From CAYMLL01 sp964390645 (GTDB taxonomy: Bacteria; Planctomycetota; UBA8108), in contig CAYMLL010000395.1 in the NCBI GenBank assembly GCA_964390645.1, forward strand, positions 1 to 6,066: 6,066 nt of DNA, in the 5' to 3' direction. The notes below the pieces were generated by a model that saw nothing but the letters and a program-made list of their open reading frames with translations, made no database searches and had not been told where the DNA came from. Below, one piece after another: positions 1 through 6,066 of this stretch. Position 1 is the first letter of the stretch; each line of letters begins with the position of its first letter. Made by a program: the position numbers and the translations under genes.

Positions 1-203
1 GCGACGTGGGTGAGGATTCTGACGAATGAGGCTCCCCGATCGGGCATGTTTGGATCGAGGCGGCGTTTATCTTTCCAGAGTTGGCCGACCAGCGCGCGCT
101 GAACGGGATTGAGGCCCGCCATGACGCGGTCGACGTAGGGCTGGTGGCGACTTCCGTGGTAGCCCTTGGGAAGGGGGTTCTTGTCAATGCGGGCGAGGAG
201 GTC
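1..203 (-). repeat. HQPYVDR module, copy A (C-terminal part of the sulfatase fusion, cut by window edge)
   Basis: Residues 1033-1099 of the fusion contain LLARID, LPKGYHG, HQPYVDRVMAGL, VGQLW, KRRLDPNM and FVRIL. They match copy B in the neighbouring redox protein at about 34 of 68 positions by hand alignment. At DNA level the two copies share 17 identical bases (127-143 here, 5424-5440 there). The unit lies after the last recognisable sulfatase element and after a basic, Pro/Ala-rich spacer, so it looks like an appended domain rather than part of the catalytic fold. I do not recognise a named family. The end of the module is outside the window. Confidence 0.8.
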
Positions 204-3200
204 CGCGGTCTTCGATGTCCCGGCGGCAGGCCGTTGCGGTGCGTTTCTTCGGGGCTTCTTCGCGGCGGCCAGTTCTTTGGGTGTGAGCCATTCCGGAGCA
301 TCAGCCATGACACTTCGGTAGATGGCAGTGGCCTGTTTTTTCATTCGGGCGACGAGTTCCGGGTGCTCTTTCGCGATATCGTTTTGCTGCCCGAGATCCT
401 TTGAGAGATCAAACAGCCGGACACCGCCGATCCCACTTTTCTTGAGTTCGGGAATCCAGGCTTCGTTGAAGTAGTACAAGTCCCGATGTTGTTTCTGCAG
501 TCGATTGGCCTCGGGATTGGCGAATCTCCCGTTGAACATGCGAGAGCGAAGATCCAATCCGCCCAGCTCTTTCTCGAGATCATCGCCGAGGACTTCTTCG
601 ACTTGCTTCATGAGTCGATCGGCGGTCTTGAAGTCAATCGGCGATTTCGCAGTGCCGGAGGTGAACAGAGTGTGGTCACCCATCCTCATTGCCATGCTCG
701 CTTGACTCATCCAGAAGAGGGGTTGATGCCTCTCGAACTTTCCAGAACGGGTGAGCAGAGGCGCGAGATCAGAGCCGTCGAGATGAACACCCCCAGGTTT
801 CTCGATGCCTGTCAATCCGCAGAGGGTGGGAAGGAGGTCGACGGCTCCGGCGGGCTCGTCCTCGACGCGGCCGCCGGGGATCCCGCCTTTCCAGTGGAAG
901 ATGCCGGGAACGCGGTGCCCACCTTCGAACTGCGATCCTTTCTTGCCGCGCAGTTCTCCGCTGCGCTCCTGCAGGTAGCTGCCGTTGTCGGAAGAGTAGA
1001 CGATGATGGTGTTGTCGAGCTCGCCGAGTTTCTCGAGCTTGGCGACGAGGCGTCCGATGGCCCGGTCGGTGTTGTCGATGGTGCCGTTGTAAATGGCGGC
1101 CTGATCGTCGAGGGCGCCGTACTGGGAAACGACCTCGTCGGGCGCAGCGATGACGGCGTGGGGTTCGTTGAACCAGAGGTTGAGAAAGAAGGGCGCGTCG
1201 GGGGCGCGCTTTTCATCGAGCCAGGTGAGGGCTTCATCGACGACGATCTGGCAGGAGTAGCCTTTCATCGGTCCCGCGCGCTCTCCGTTGCGAAGGAAGT
1301 TGACTGGGTCCTTGTGATTGGGCTGCGCGCCGTTGACGAGGCCGAACCAGTAGTCGAAACCATGGTCGGCGGGGGTGAGATTCTCGCGCTTACCCGTGGA
1401 CATGCCGAGGTGCCATTTGCCGAAGTGAGCGGTGGCGTAGCCGTTGTCCTTGAGCACCTCCGCGATGGTCTTTTCGCTCTTCAAGAGATGCATCTTGTGA
1501 AGCCGTTCGCTGATGACGGAGTAGACTCCGGCGCGATAGTGGTGGCGGCCCGTGAGGAAGGTGGCGCGCGAGGGGGAGCAGGAAGGGGCCCCCGAGTGGA
1601 AATCGGTGAAGCGCACGCCACCAGCGGCCAACTTGTCGAGGACGGGGGTCTTGACGGGACCGCCGTAACAGCCGAGGTCGCGGTAGCCGAGGTCATCGAC
1701 GAGGAGGGTGACGACATTCGGGCATTTTCGGGAGGTGTTGGCAGTGGAAGCCGCCGAGACTTCAGGTTTGTGGGACTGCCGGGACTTCTTAGCAGTTTCG
1801 CTGCGAGTCGCGTTGCTACCGGAGCGTTCAGCCTTGTTTCTTGGCAGCCATTTCTTGAGTTTGGTTTTCGCGTTTGCAAACCGCGTGTCAGTGGCGAGGT
1901 TCTTCCACTGATGCGGGTCTTTGGCGGCATCGTAGAGCTCTTCACCGCCGTCGGCATAACGGATGTAGTGCCAACGCTGAGAACGGACGGCGTGGTCGCC
2001 CTGTAGGCTGATCACCGCCGGATATTGCCATTCGGTTTCCGGCTTGCGAACCAGCGGTGCGAGACTGCGTCCGTCCAGTCCGTCTCGCGCCGGCAATCCG
2101 CATAGCTCGACCAGAGTGGGATACAAATCCACCAGGCTGACCGGCCGCTTACATCGTTTGCCCCGAGTTGCCGGCAAACCTGGATCGGAGATGATCAGCG
2201 GCGTCTTTGCCCCTTGCTCCCACAGCGTCAGTTTGGAGATACGGTCTTTCTCACCGACGTGATAGCCATGATCGCTCCACAGAACCACAATCGTGTTTTC
2301 GGCGTATTCACTTTCCTCCAACGCATCCAGGACGACTCCGACACAGGCATCCGCGAATGAGCACGACGCCAGATACCCCTGGACGGCTTTTTTCCACTCG
2401 CCGTGCTCGCGGATGACGCCAAAGGCTTGGCTCCCGGCGGAGTTCTGTCGACGTCCCCTTGGCGGAAGGTCATCCAAATCGTTTTCAAGACAGACCGGCA
2501 GCTTTATTTTCTCCAAGGGATGCATGTCGAAATATTTTCGCGGCGCATACCAACGGAGGTGCGGGCGAAAGATGCCGCAGGCCAGGAAGAACGGTTTGTC
2601 GTGATCGCGCCGCAGGAACGCAGCGGCGCCCTCGGCGGTTTTCCAGTCGGCCGTTTCACTTTCCGGAATGTCCAGCGGCTGCCAATCCGCCCAATCTTTG
2701 AAATACTCGTGGGTGAACTTGTCGCTCATCCCATGCAGCAGACGTTTTCCGTTCCTGGGAAACGGCGTCCCATGCTCGGTCGAATATTGATGGTCCCAGG
2801 ATTCCCGGTCGGAGAACTTGCCTTGCGGTTTATGAAAAATCTTGCCGCCCGCCACGGCCGTGTATCCATGCCGGCGAAAGTACTGCGGGATCGTCACCCA
2901 ATCCTTGAATTCCGGCTTGTCCCGGAACCACGAAACGGCTCCGGACCGACCATACCTGCCTTCGTTATTCCAGATACCGATGGTCGACGCCTGCAATCCG
3001 GTCATCGTCGCCGTCCGTGAGGGGTTGCACAAAGGTGCCGAACAATACGCCTGCTCGAACAGCACGCCCCTCGATGCGAGCCGATCGATATTGGGTGTCT
3101 TCGCCTGGGGATGTCCTCCAAGACAACCAACCCAGTCGTTCAAATCATCGACGGCGATGAACAGGACGTTCGGCCTATCGATCGTGGCGTCGGCGTGAGC

Positions 3201-3299
3201 TTGTTCGAAAGCAAGTACCGAAACGAAGAGAAATGCGATCGCCAGTTTGGCTGCGAATCGATTCATCTTCGCTGCGATATCTGTCGGAAAAAGTCTCAT
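1..3299 (-). CDS. Secreted tandem sulfatase fusion (iduronate-2-sulfatase-like + arylsulfatase A-like + HQPYVDR module), 3' end outside window
   Basis: One frame stays open from ATG at 3299 to the left edge (1099 complete codons, no stop seen). Residues 12-39 look like a signal peptide (MNRF, hydrophobic core, AHA/DA cleavage). The start could therefore be the in-frame ATG at 3266, and neither start has a strong Shine-Dalgarno. Domain 1 (about 43-485) resembles iduronate-2-sulfatase: metal-binding DD51-52, CNPSR at 91-95 with the TG of the C-x-P-S-R-x4-T-G signature, K153/H156, H247 and SDHG at 342-345. Domain 2 (about 526-1000) resembles arylsulfatase A: DD535-536, CSPSR at 574-578, GKWH at 627-630, H714, SSDNG at 769-773 and K787. 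In this family the Cys is converted to formylglycine, which hydrolyses sulfate esters. Both active sites look intact. A conserved module begins near residue 1033. The gene lies 35 bases after a broken propeller gene on the same strand. Substrates are unknown; sulfated polysaccharide is an inference. An assembly or sequencing join is the main alternative to a real fusion. Confidence 0.9.
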   Translation of the reverse strand, partial: MRLFPTDIAAKMNRFAAKLAIAFLFVSVLAFEQAHADATIDRPNVLFIAVDDLNDWVGCLGGHPQAKTPNIDRLASRGVLFEQAYCSAPLCNPSRTATMTGLQASTIGIWNNEGRYGRSGAVSWFRDKPEFKDWVTIPQYFRRHGYTAVAGGKIFHKPQGKFSDRESWDHQYSTEHGTPFPRNGKRLLHGMSDKFTHEYFKDWADWQPLDIPESETADWKTAEGAAAFLRRDHDKPFFLACGIFRPHLRWYAPRKYFDMHPLEKIKLPVCLENDLDDLPPRGRRQNSAGSQAFGVIREHGEWKKAVQGYLASCSFADACVGVVLDALEESEYAENTIVVLWSDHGYHVGEKDRISKLTLWEQGAKTPLIISDPGLPATRGKRCKRPVSLVDLYPTLVELCGLPARDGLDGRSLAPLVRKPETEWQYPAVISLQGDHAVRSQRWHYIRYADGGEELYDAAKDPHQWKNLATDTRFANAKTKLKKWLPRNKAERSGSNATRSETAKKSRQSHKPEVSAASTANTSRKCPNVVTLLVDDLGYRDLGCYGGPVKTPVLDKLAAGGVRFTDFHSGAPSCSPSRATFLTGRHHYRAGVYSVISERLHKMHLLKSEKTIAEVLKDNGYATAHFGKWHLGMSTGKRENLTPADHGFDYWFGLVNGAQPNHKDPVNFLRNGERAGPMKGYSCQIVVDEALTWLDEKRAPDAPFFLNLWFNEPHAVIAAPDEVVSQYGALDDQAAIYNGTIDNTDRAIGRLVAKLEKLGELDNTIIVYSSDNGSYLQERSGELRGKKGSQFEGGHRVPGIFHWKGGIPGGRVEDEPAGAVDLLPTLCGLTGIEKPGGVHLDGSDLAPLLTRSGKFERHQPLFWMSQASMAMRMGDHTLFTSGTAKSPIDFKTADRLMKQVEEVLGDDLEKELGGLDLRSRMFNGRFANPEANRLQKQHRDLYYFNEAWIPELKKSGIGGVRLFDLSKDLGQQNDIAKEHPELVARMKKQATAIYRSVMADAPEWLTPKELAAAKKPRRNAPQRPAAGTSKTADLLARIDKNPLPKGYHGSRHQPYVDRVMAGLNPVQRALVGQLWKDKRRLDPNMPDRGASFVRILTHV
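1578..1580 (-). other. Predicted formylglycine cysteine of sulfatase domain 2 (Cys574)
   Basis: This TGC codon opens CSPSRATFLTGR, a classic type I sulfatase signature. The same polypeptide thus carries two separate formylglycine sites, both of the Cys type rather than the Ser type. Confidence 0.9.
1728..1844 (-). other. Inter-sulfatase linker and fusion junction
   Basis: Residues 486-524 of the fusion join the C-terminal end of the first sulfatase (ending near KKWLP) to the first beta strand of the second (PNVV). The stretch is rich in Ser, Thr, Ala, Lys and Arg, with no hydrophobic run, so domain 2 has no signal peptide of its own. No ATG, GTG or TTG codon occurs in frame from here through the metal-binding DD of domain 2. 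The first candidates, a TTG and then a GTG, fall just after the opening strand, and the first ATG falls after the active-site Cys. Domain 2 therefore cannot be made complete on its own from an ordinary start. Confidence 0.8.
3027..3029 (-). other. Predicted formylglycine cysteine of sulfatase domain 1 (Cys91)
   Basis: This TGC codon opens CNPSRTATMTG, a full match to the type I sulfatase signature C-x-P-S-R-x4-T-G. In characterised members this Cys is oxidised to formylglycine by FGE or a radical-SAM maturase. No maturase gene is visible in the window. Confidence 0.88.
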
Positions 3300-3334
3300 T
3301 TCGCTTCTGGGGTATTTTGTGAGGACGAAGTTGC
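3300..3334. other. Short intergenic gap before the sulfatase fusion
   Basis: These 35 bases separate the stop of the broken propeller gene from the first ATG of the sulfatase fusion. They hold no clear promoter, hairpin or strong ribosome-binding site; read on the minus strand, the bases before the ATG contain only a weak AGAAG. The gap is short enough for both genes to be on one transcript. Confidence 0.6.
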
Positions 3335-4115
3335 TCACTTTGGCACGTCTTCGAAGTATGGATAGCGGTAGTCGGCCTTGTCGTCCGTCGAGACCTTATG
3401 CGTCGAACCGTCTTCAAGTTTGTAGAGATAGAGCTTGCCGCCTGCGTGATAAACGATCGAGGATTCGTCTTTCGACCAACGTGGGTACGCAAACCAGATC
3501 GGTTTTCCGTCCTCGTTCGCGAACGGCTCTGCATTGGTGATCTTGCGGCTCTTGGCATCGAGGTCCGCGACGTAAAGGGTGCGTCCGGGAACTCGTCGTT
3601 TGACCCCACGATGGAACTCGAAGCAGACTCTCGTTCCGGTCGGCGAGAGACTGACTCCGTCAAGTACTCCCGTTCTTGCCAATTCACAGTCAATGCGTTC
3701 GAACGTCGGATTGACGTTCTTTCCAGGCGTCATTAGGTAGTACCCCATGCCTTGGCCTGGTGGATTCGATCGCACGAGGATCCGTCCGTCAGTAAGAGCA
3801 CGTGTAGGCCCAGGTATGATGTCCTTTGTCGGTGAGAGGGACTTCCTCACCAGGCTTTGCACCAACCTTGCTGGCCATCACCACGTAGCCACCCGTCTTT
3901 GGGTTCTTTCAATTCCAAATCGGAGTATTCCTGCCGTCGCGCGTCCAGGTTTGATTGAAGTCCGTGTGCGTGCCGTCGGTTAGTTGGTGTAGCCCGGTTC
4001 CATCTGCATGGATCACGTGAATGGCCGTTTTCCATTTCGATACATCGGGGTCGACGGTCCCCGATAAAAGGACAGCAGCCAGAATTGAGAGGATGAACCG
4101 GAGGGCAGACATCAT
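3335..4115 (-). pseudogene. TolB/PD40-like secreted propeller protein, disrupted by a nonsense codon and a frameshift
   Basis: The reading frame starts at ATGATG (4115/4112) with a short hydrophobic signal-like N-terminus (LRFILSILAAVLLSG). It continues with a typical TolB/PD40 blade: HVIHADGTGLHQLTDG, then TWTRDGR. After PIWN an in-frame TGA (3909-3911) interrupts it. The same frame resumes with NPKTGGYVVMASKVG up to HTWAYTC, where one extra base near 3797 shifts the frame. The rest (LTDGRILVRS, YYLMTPGK, LYVADLDAKS, FAYPRWSKDESSIVYHAGGK, KADYRYP) reads cleanly to the TGA at 3335. The span of 781 bases is 260 codons plus one base, consistent with a single-base insertion. Members of this family form periplasmic or secreted beta-propellers. 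The repaired length (259 residues, one of them at the TGA) is short for a full propeller. Two sequencing errors are the alternative to a pseudogene. Confidence 0.8.
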
Positions 4116-6066
4116 TTCCTCTTCGGGCTAAAGGTGAATCCAGTTTCAGATGGGGAGTCATCGCCTACCGCGACTTTCACCTCCTGCTCCCCAAAAACTT
4201 CGTGCCAAGCCACAAGCGTGTATTTCCCCGCTGGAAGATCGCGTATCGAGAAGCGCCCGTCCTCATCCGTCACGGCGAAGAAGGGATGGTCCATCACCCA
4301 GAAATGAGCGGTCATCCACCGGTGGAAGTCGCACTTGATGGTGATGGGGCCCTCGGCGGATTTGAAAGTCCTCTCGCGGTCCGGCGAGCCGGCGGGTTGG
4401 GCTATGTTGAAGGGGCGATTCTTTCGAGACAGGGAGCGGATGTTGTGAAGGAATGGGTCGCCGTTTTTCATGACCAGCTCCTGGCCGACCCGCAGCCCCA
4501 GGACACGCGGGCGGAAGATGGATTTCTGCTGGTCGATGACAGCGGGACCTTTCGGCAACGGGAAATCTCCCCGGATCGGGGTTTTCACATAGACAAAGAC
4601 GTTGGCGAGGCCGCCGGATTTGCTGAGGAGGATGCTCTCGTCGAGAGCGGGCTTTCCGTTGTAGAGCTTGCGGCTGGCTTCATCCAGCGGGAGGCGATTC
4701 GGCTTGGGCCGCTTACCTTCGAACCGAACCTTTCCGTTGAGTGGTGGCCTCTGCTTCGCCGTCACATCGACGACCTTGGCGCTGAGGATGAGTTCGCGAA
4801 ACGCGTCGTCGCTGACGTCAGCCAGTGAATTTTGGAAGGCGATCAAGTTGGGGATATCGGCGGCGGAGATCTTCAGCGCAGCATAGTCGGGGTCGCCCTT
4901 GGCTGCCTTCGCCATCTTGCCGCGCAGGATGGCTTCGAGGTCGTTCGCCGACCATTTCCGACCGCGCAGCGACCCGCCGGTGGGGATTGCGAAGCCCGGC
5001 GACGAGTGGCAAGCGGCGCAGTTGGTGACCTTCGCGTTTCCCTCAGAGCCGAGGAAGGTCTTGAAGCCGTGGTAGGACGCGCGCTCCATGCCGGGAGGCA
5101 GTTTGAGAAGGACTCGTCCCTCCTGATTGGCGAGCCGGCCGTGGATGCGGCCCGCGAACTGGTGTGGTGTTTCTCCCGCGCGCGACTTGTCAGGGATGCG
5201 ATTGACATAGACGAACGCGTCGAAGGGCGAGCGTAGCGAACTGTCGAGGCGATGGACGTGCGGACCTGCAGTTGCTGGAGCCGGTTTGTTCTCCTCCGCG
5301 ACGAAATCGAGGATCTTGATGAAGACGTTCCCGGGGTTCTCCATCGGGACATCGAGCTTGCGCCGACGGTTCCAGAGGCGGCCGACGCGACCGCGTGGAT
5401 CTTCAGGCAGGCTCGCCATGATTCGGTCGACGTAGGGCTGATGCTTGGGGCCGCCGCCCGGATAATCCTTTGGCAACTCGCGCGCTTCAATCCTCGCATA
5501 AAGCTCCCCGAGCTTCTTCGCCTGCTTCGCGCGCTCCGCTTTGGAGAGCACACCTTGCTCCTCGGGGCTGAGCTCGATCGGCGTCAGCTTCATCCCGCCG
5601 ACTTCCTCGTCGGAACCGTCGAGGAGCTCCAGCTTGATGATGGTGCCGCAGGCGTTTTCCATGTGCCGTGCCGGTCCGCTGGTGCTGGTCCAGACGTTGC
5701 CATCTCGATCGAACTCTATCTCGCGCGTGTAGCTGACGCGGTAGGGTAGCGGAAACTCGATGAGGTACTCGGTGGCCGGGTTGAACCGGTAGAGCGTGTC
5801 GTTGCCCGTGCCACAGATCCAGACCATTCCATCGGGTGCAACGTTGAGGGCGTAGGGAATCTGGTTGAGGTAATCGGGCAGCGGGTAGGTGGTCCACTTC
5901 TCGCTCTTGGGATCGAACTTGCCGAACACACCCGAGCCGAAGCCCGGGACCCAGACCATCCCGTCGGGAGCCACGTGGAGTCGGCGAGGCCCTCGGAAGG
6001 GAGGATTCCACTCGGTGATCGCGCCATCGGGAACCTTCGGATCGATGCGCCCGATGCGGTTGCCGT
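4112..6066 (-). CDS. Propeller / HQPYVDR module / haem c / cupredoxin-like multidomain protein, 5' end outside window
   Basis: The frame is open from the right edge (first full codon at 6064) to TGA at 4112-4114, giving 650 visible residues. Residues 1-130 carry streptogramin-lyase (Vgb)-like propeller repeats: GRIDP, VAPDGMVWV, FGKFDP, then VAPDGMVWI and YRFNP. A Lys/Glu-rich stretch leads to the HQPYVDR module (187-256). CAACH at 349-353 is a c-type haem site, with M384 a possible axial ligand and a cytochrome-like tail (ADIPNLIAFQNSL). From 440 follows a cupredoxin-like region: GLANVFVYVK, DPFLHN (H540) and C578-x2-H581-x2-M584, suggesting one copper. The end (DEDGRFSIRDLPAGKYTLVAWH) is a carboxypeptidase-regulatory-like sandwich. 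The combination suggests an exported electron-transfer or redox protein; the substrate is unknown. The true start and any signal peptide lie to the right of the window. GTG at 5974 sits inside a propeller repeat and is not the start. The stop overlaps the next gene's ATG. Confidence 0.87.
   Translation of the reverse strand, partial: GNRIGRIDPKVPDGAITEWNPPFRGPRRLHVAPDGMVWVPGFGSGVFGKFDPKSEKWTTYPLPDYLNQIPYALNVAPDGMVWICGTGNDTLYRFNPATEYLIEFPLPYRVSYTREIEFDRDGNVWTSTSGPARHMENACGTIIKLELLDGSDEEVGGMKLTPIELSPEEQGVLSKAERAKQAKKLGELYARIEARELPKDYPGGGPKHQPYVDRIMASLPEDPRGRVGRLWNRRRKLDVPMENPGNVFIKILDFVAEENKPAPATAGPHVHRLDSSLRSPFDAFVYVNRIPDKSRAGETPHQFAGRIHGRLANQEGRVLLKLPPGMERASYHGFKTFLGSEGNAKVTNCAACHSSPGFAIPTGGSLRGRKWSANDLEAILRGKMAKAAKGDPDYAALKISAADIPNLIAFQNSLADVSDDAFRELILSAKVVDVTAKQRPPLNGKVRFEGKRPKPNRLPLDEASRKLYNGKPALDESILLSKSGGLANVFVYVKTPIRGDFPLPKGPAVIDQQKSIFRPRVLGLRVGQELVMKNGDPFLHNIRSLSRKNRPFNIAQPAGSPDRERTFKSAEGPITIKCDFHRWMTAHFWVMDHPFFAVTDEDGRFSIRDLPAGKYTLVAWHEVFGEQEVKVAVGDDSPSETGFTFSPKRK
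4117..4122 (-). promoter_or_regulatory. Probable ribosome-binding site for the propeller gene, inside the upstream coding end
   Basis: The minus strand reads AGAGGA just before ATGATG. GAGG is five bases from the second ATG (4112) but only two from the first (4115), which favours the second as the working start. The site lies in the last codons of the upstream gene, and the first ATG overlaps its TGA (ATGA), a typical translational-coupling arrangement. Confidence 0.5.
5006..5020 (-). other. c-type haem attachment motif CAACH
   Basis: The codons read Cys-Ala-Ala-Cys-His, a standard C-x2-C-H covalent haem site, followed by SSPGFAIPTGGSLRGR and a helix-rich tail as in mono-haem cytochrome c domains. 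Haem attachment of this kind takes place outside the cytoplasmic membrane, so it predicts export of this protein. Confidence 0.85.
5297..5506 (-). repeat. HQPYVDR module, copy B (between propeller and haem domain)
   Basis: Visible residues 187-256 of the redox protein contain LYARIE, LPKDYPGGG, HQPYVDRIMASL, VGRLW, RRKLD, FIKILDFVA. The pattern of conserved aromatic, Gly and charged positions follows copy A in the sulfatase fusion, with a two-residue insertion before HQPYVDR. It sits between the propeller and the cytochrome c part, so it is portable between architectures. No cofactor motif is visible in the module itself. Confidence 0.8.

Noticed and set aside
1481..1957. A minus-strand open frame of 158 codons over the fusion junction, as a possible separate gene
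   Set aside because: It is out of phase with both sulfatase domains, rich in Ser, Pro and Thr, and has no motif; it is a shifted reading of the same bases.
486..2006. A 506-codon open frame on the plus strand
   Set aside because: It lies entirely antisense to the sulfatase fusion. Its translation shows no recognisable motif, whereas the opposite strand carries complete sulfatase signatures. Long antisense frames are common opposite GC-rich genes.
3789..3800. Programmed +1 frameshift at TAC TGA C, similar in form to the release factor 2 site
   Set aside because: The needed shift direction fits, but there is no upstream Shine-Dalgarno-like stimulator that I can see. The separate nonsense codon at 3909-3911 would still block the product, so decay or sequencing error is simpler.
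3909..3911. Selenocysteine or a recoded TGA
   Set aside because: The position lies in an ordinary propeller loop with no Cys expected, no SECIS-like hairpin was evident, and the gene has a second lesion.
4202..4828. A 208-codon open frame on the plus strand, and others at 4832-5236 and 5252-5749
   Set aside because: They lie antisense to the haem/cupredoxin protein and have low-complexity, non-domain-like translations; the minus strand explains the sequence fully.
4112..5974. GTG at 5974 as the start of the redox protein
   Set aside because: The frame continues upstream to the window edge with another propeller repeat (GRIDP, then EWNPP), and the GTG encodes the Val of a repeated VAPDGMVW motif.

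Overview
The window reads as part of one leftward (minus-strand) gene cluster from a bacterium rich in sulfatases, most likely of the Planctomycetota/Verrucomicrobiota group. That assignment is inference. It rests on two type I sulfatase domains, a secreted propeller/haem c/cupredoxin protein and a TolB-like propeller gene lying together in GC-rich DNA. I see no convincing gene on the plus strand. I also see no tRNA, rRNA, CRISPR array, insertion sequence or terminator.

Layout in transcription order, right to left. (1) 6066-4112: a multidomain protein whose 5' end lies outside the window. It has streptogramin-lyase-like propeller repeats, a conserved module containing HQPYVDR, a CAACH haem c site, a cupredoxin-like copper domain and a carboxypeptidase-regulatory-like beta sandwich. 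(2) 4115-3335: a small secreted TolB/PD40-like propeller gene that overlaps the previous stop by ATGA. It is broken by an in-frame TGA at 3909-3911 and a one-base frameshift near 3797. (3) 3299-1: an uninterrupted frame of at least 1099 codons that leaves the window at the left edge. It joins a signal peptide, an iduronate-2-sulfatase-like domain, a polar linker of about 39 residues, an arylsulfatase A-like domain and, at its end, a second copy of the HQPYVDR module.

The two most interesting points are the tandem sulfatase fusion and the shared module. The second sulfatase has no usable start codon ahead of its active site, so it depends on the fusion. The module of about 68 residues occurs both in the sulfatase fusion and in the redox protein, which share no other domain, so it probably does the same job in both. 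The tight spacing (4-base overlap, then 35 bases) suggests one transcript for exported proteins, plausibly acting on sulfated glycans. The substrate cannot be read from the sequence.
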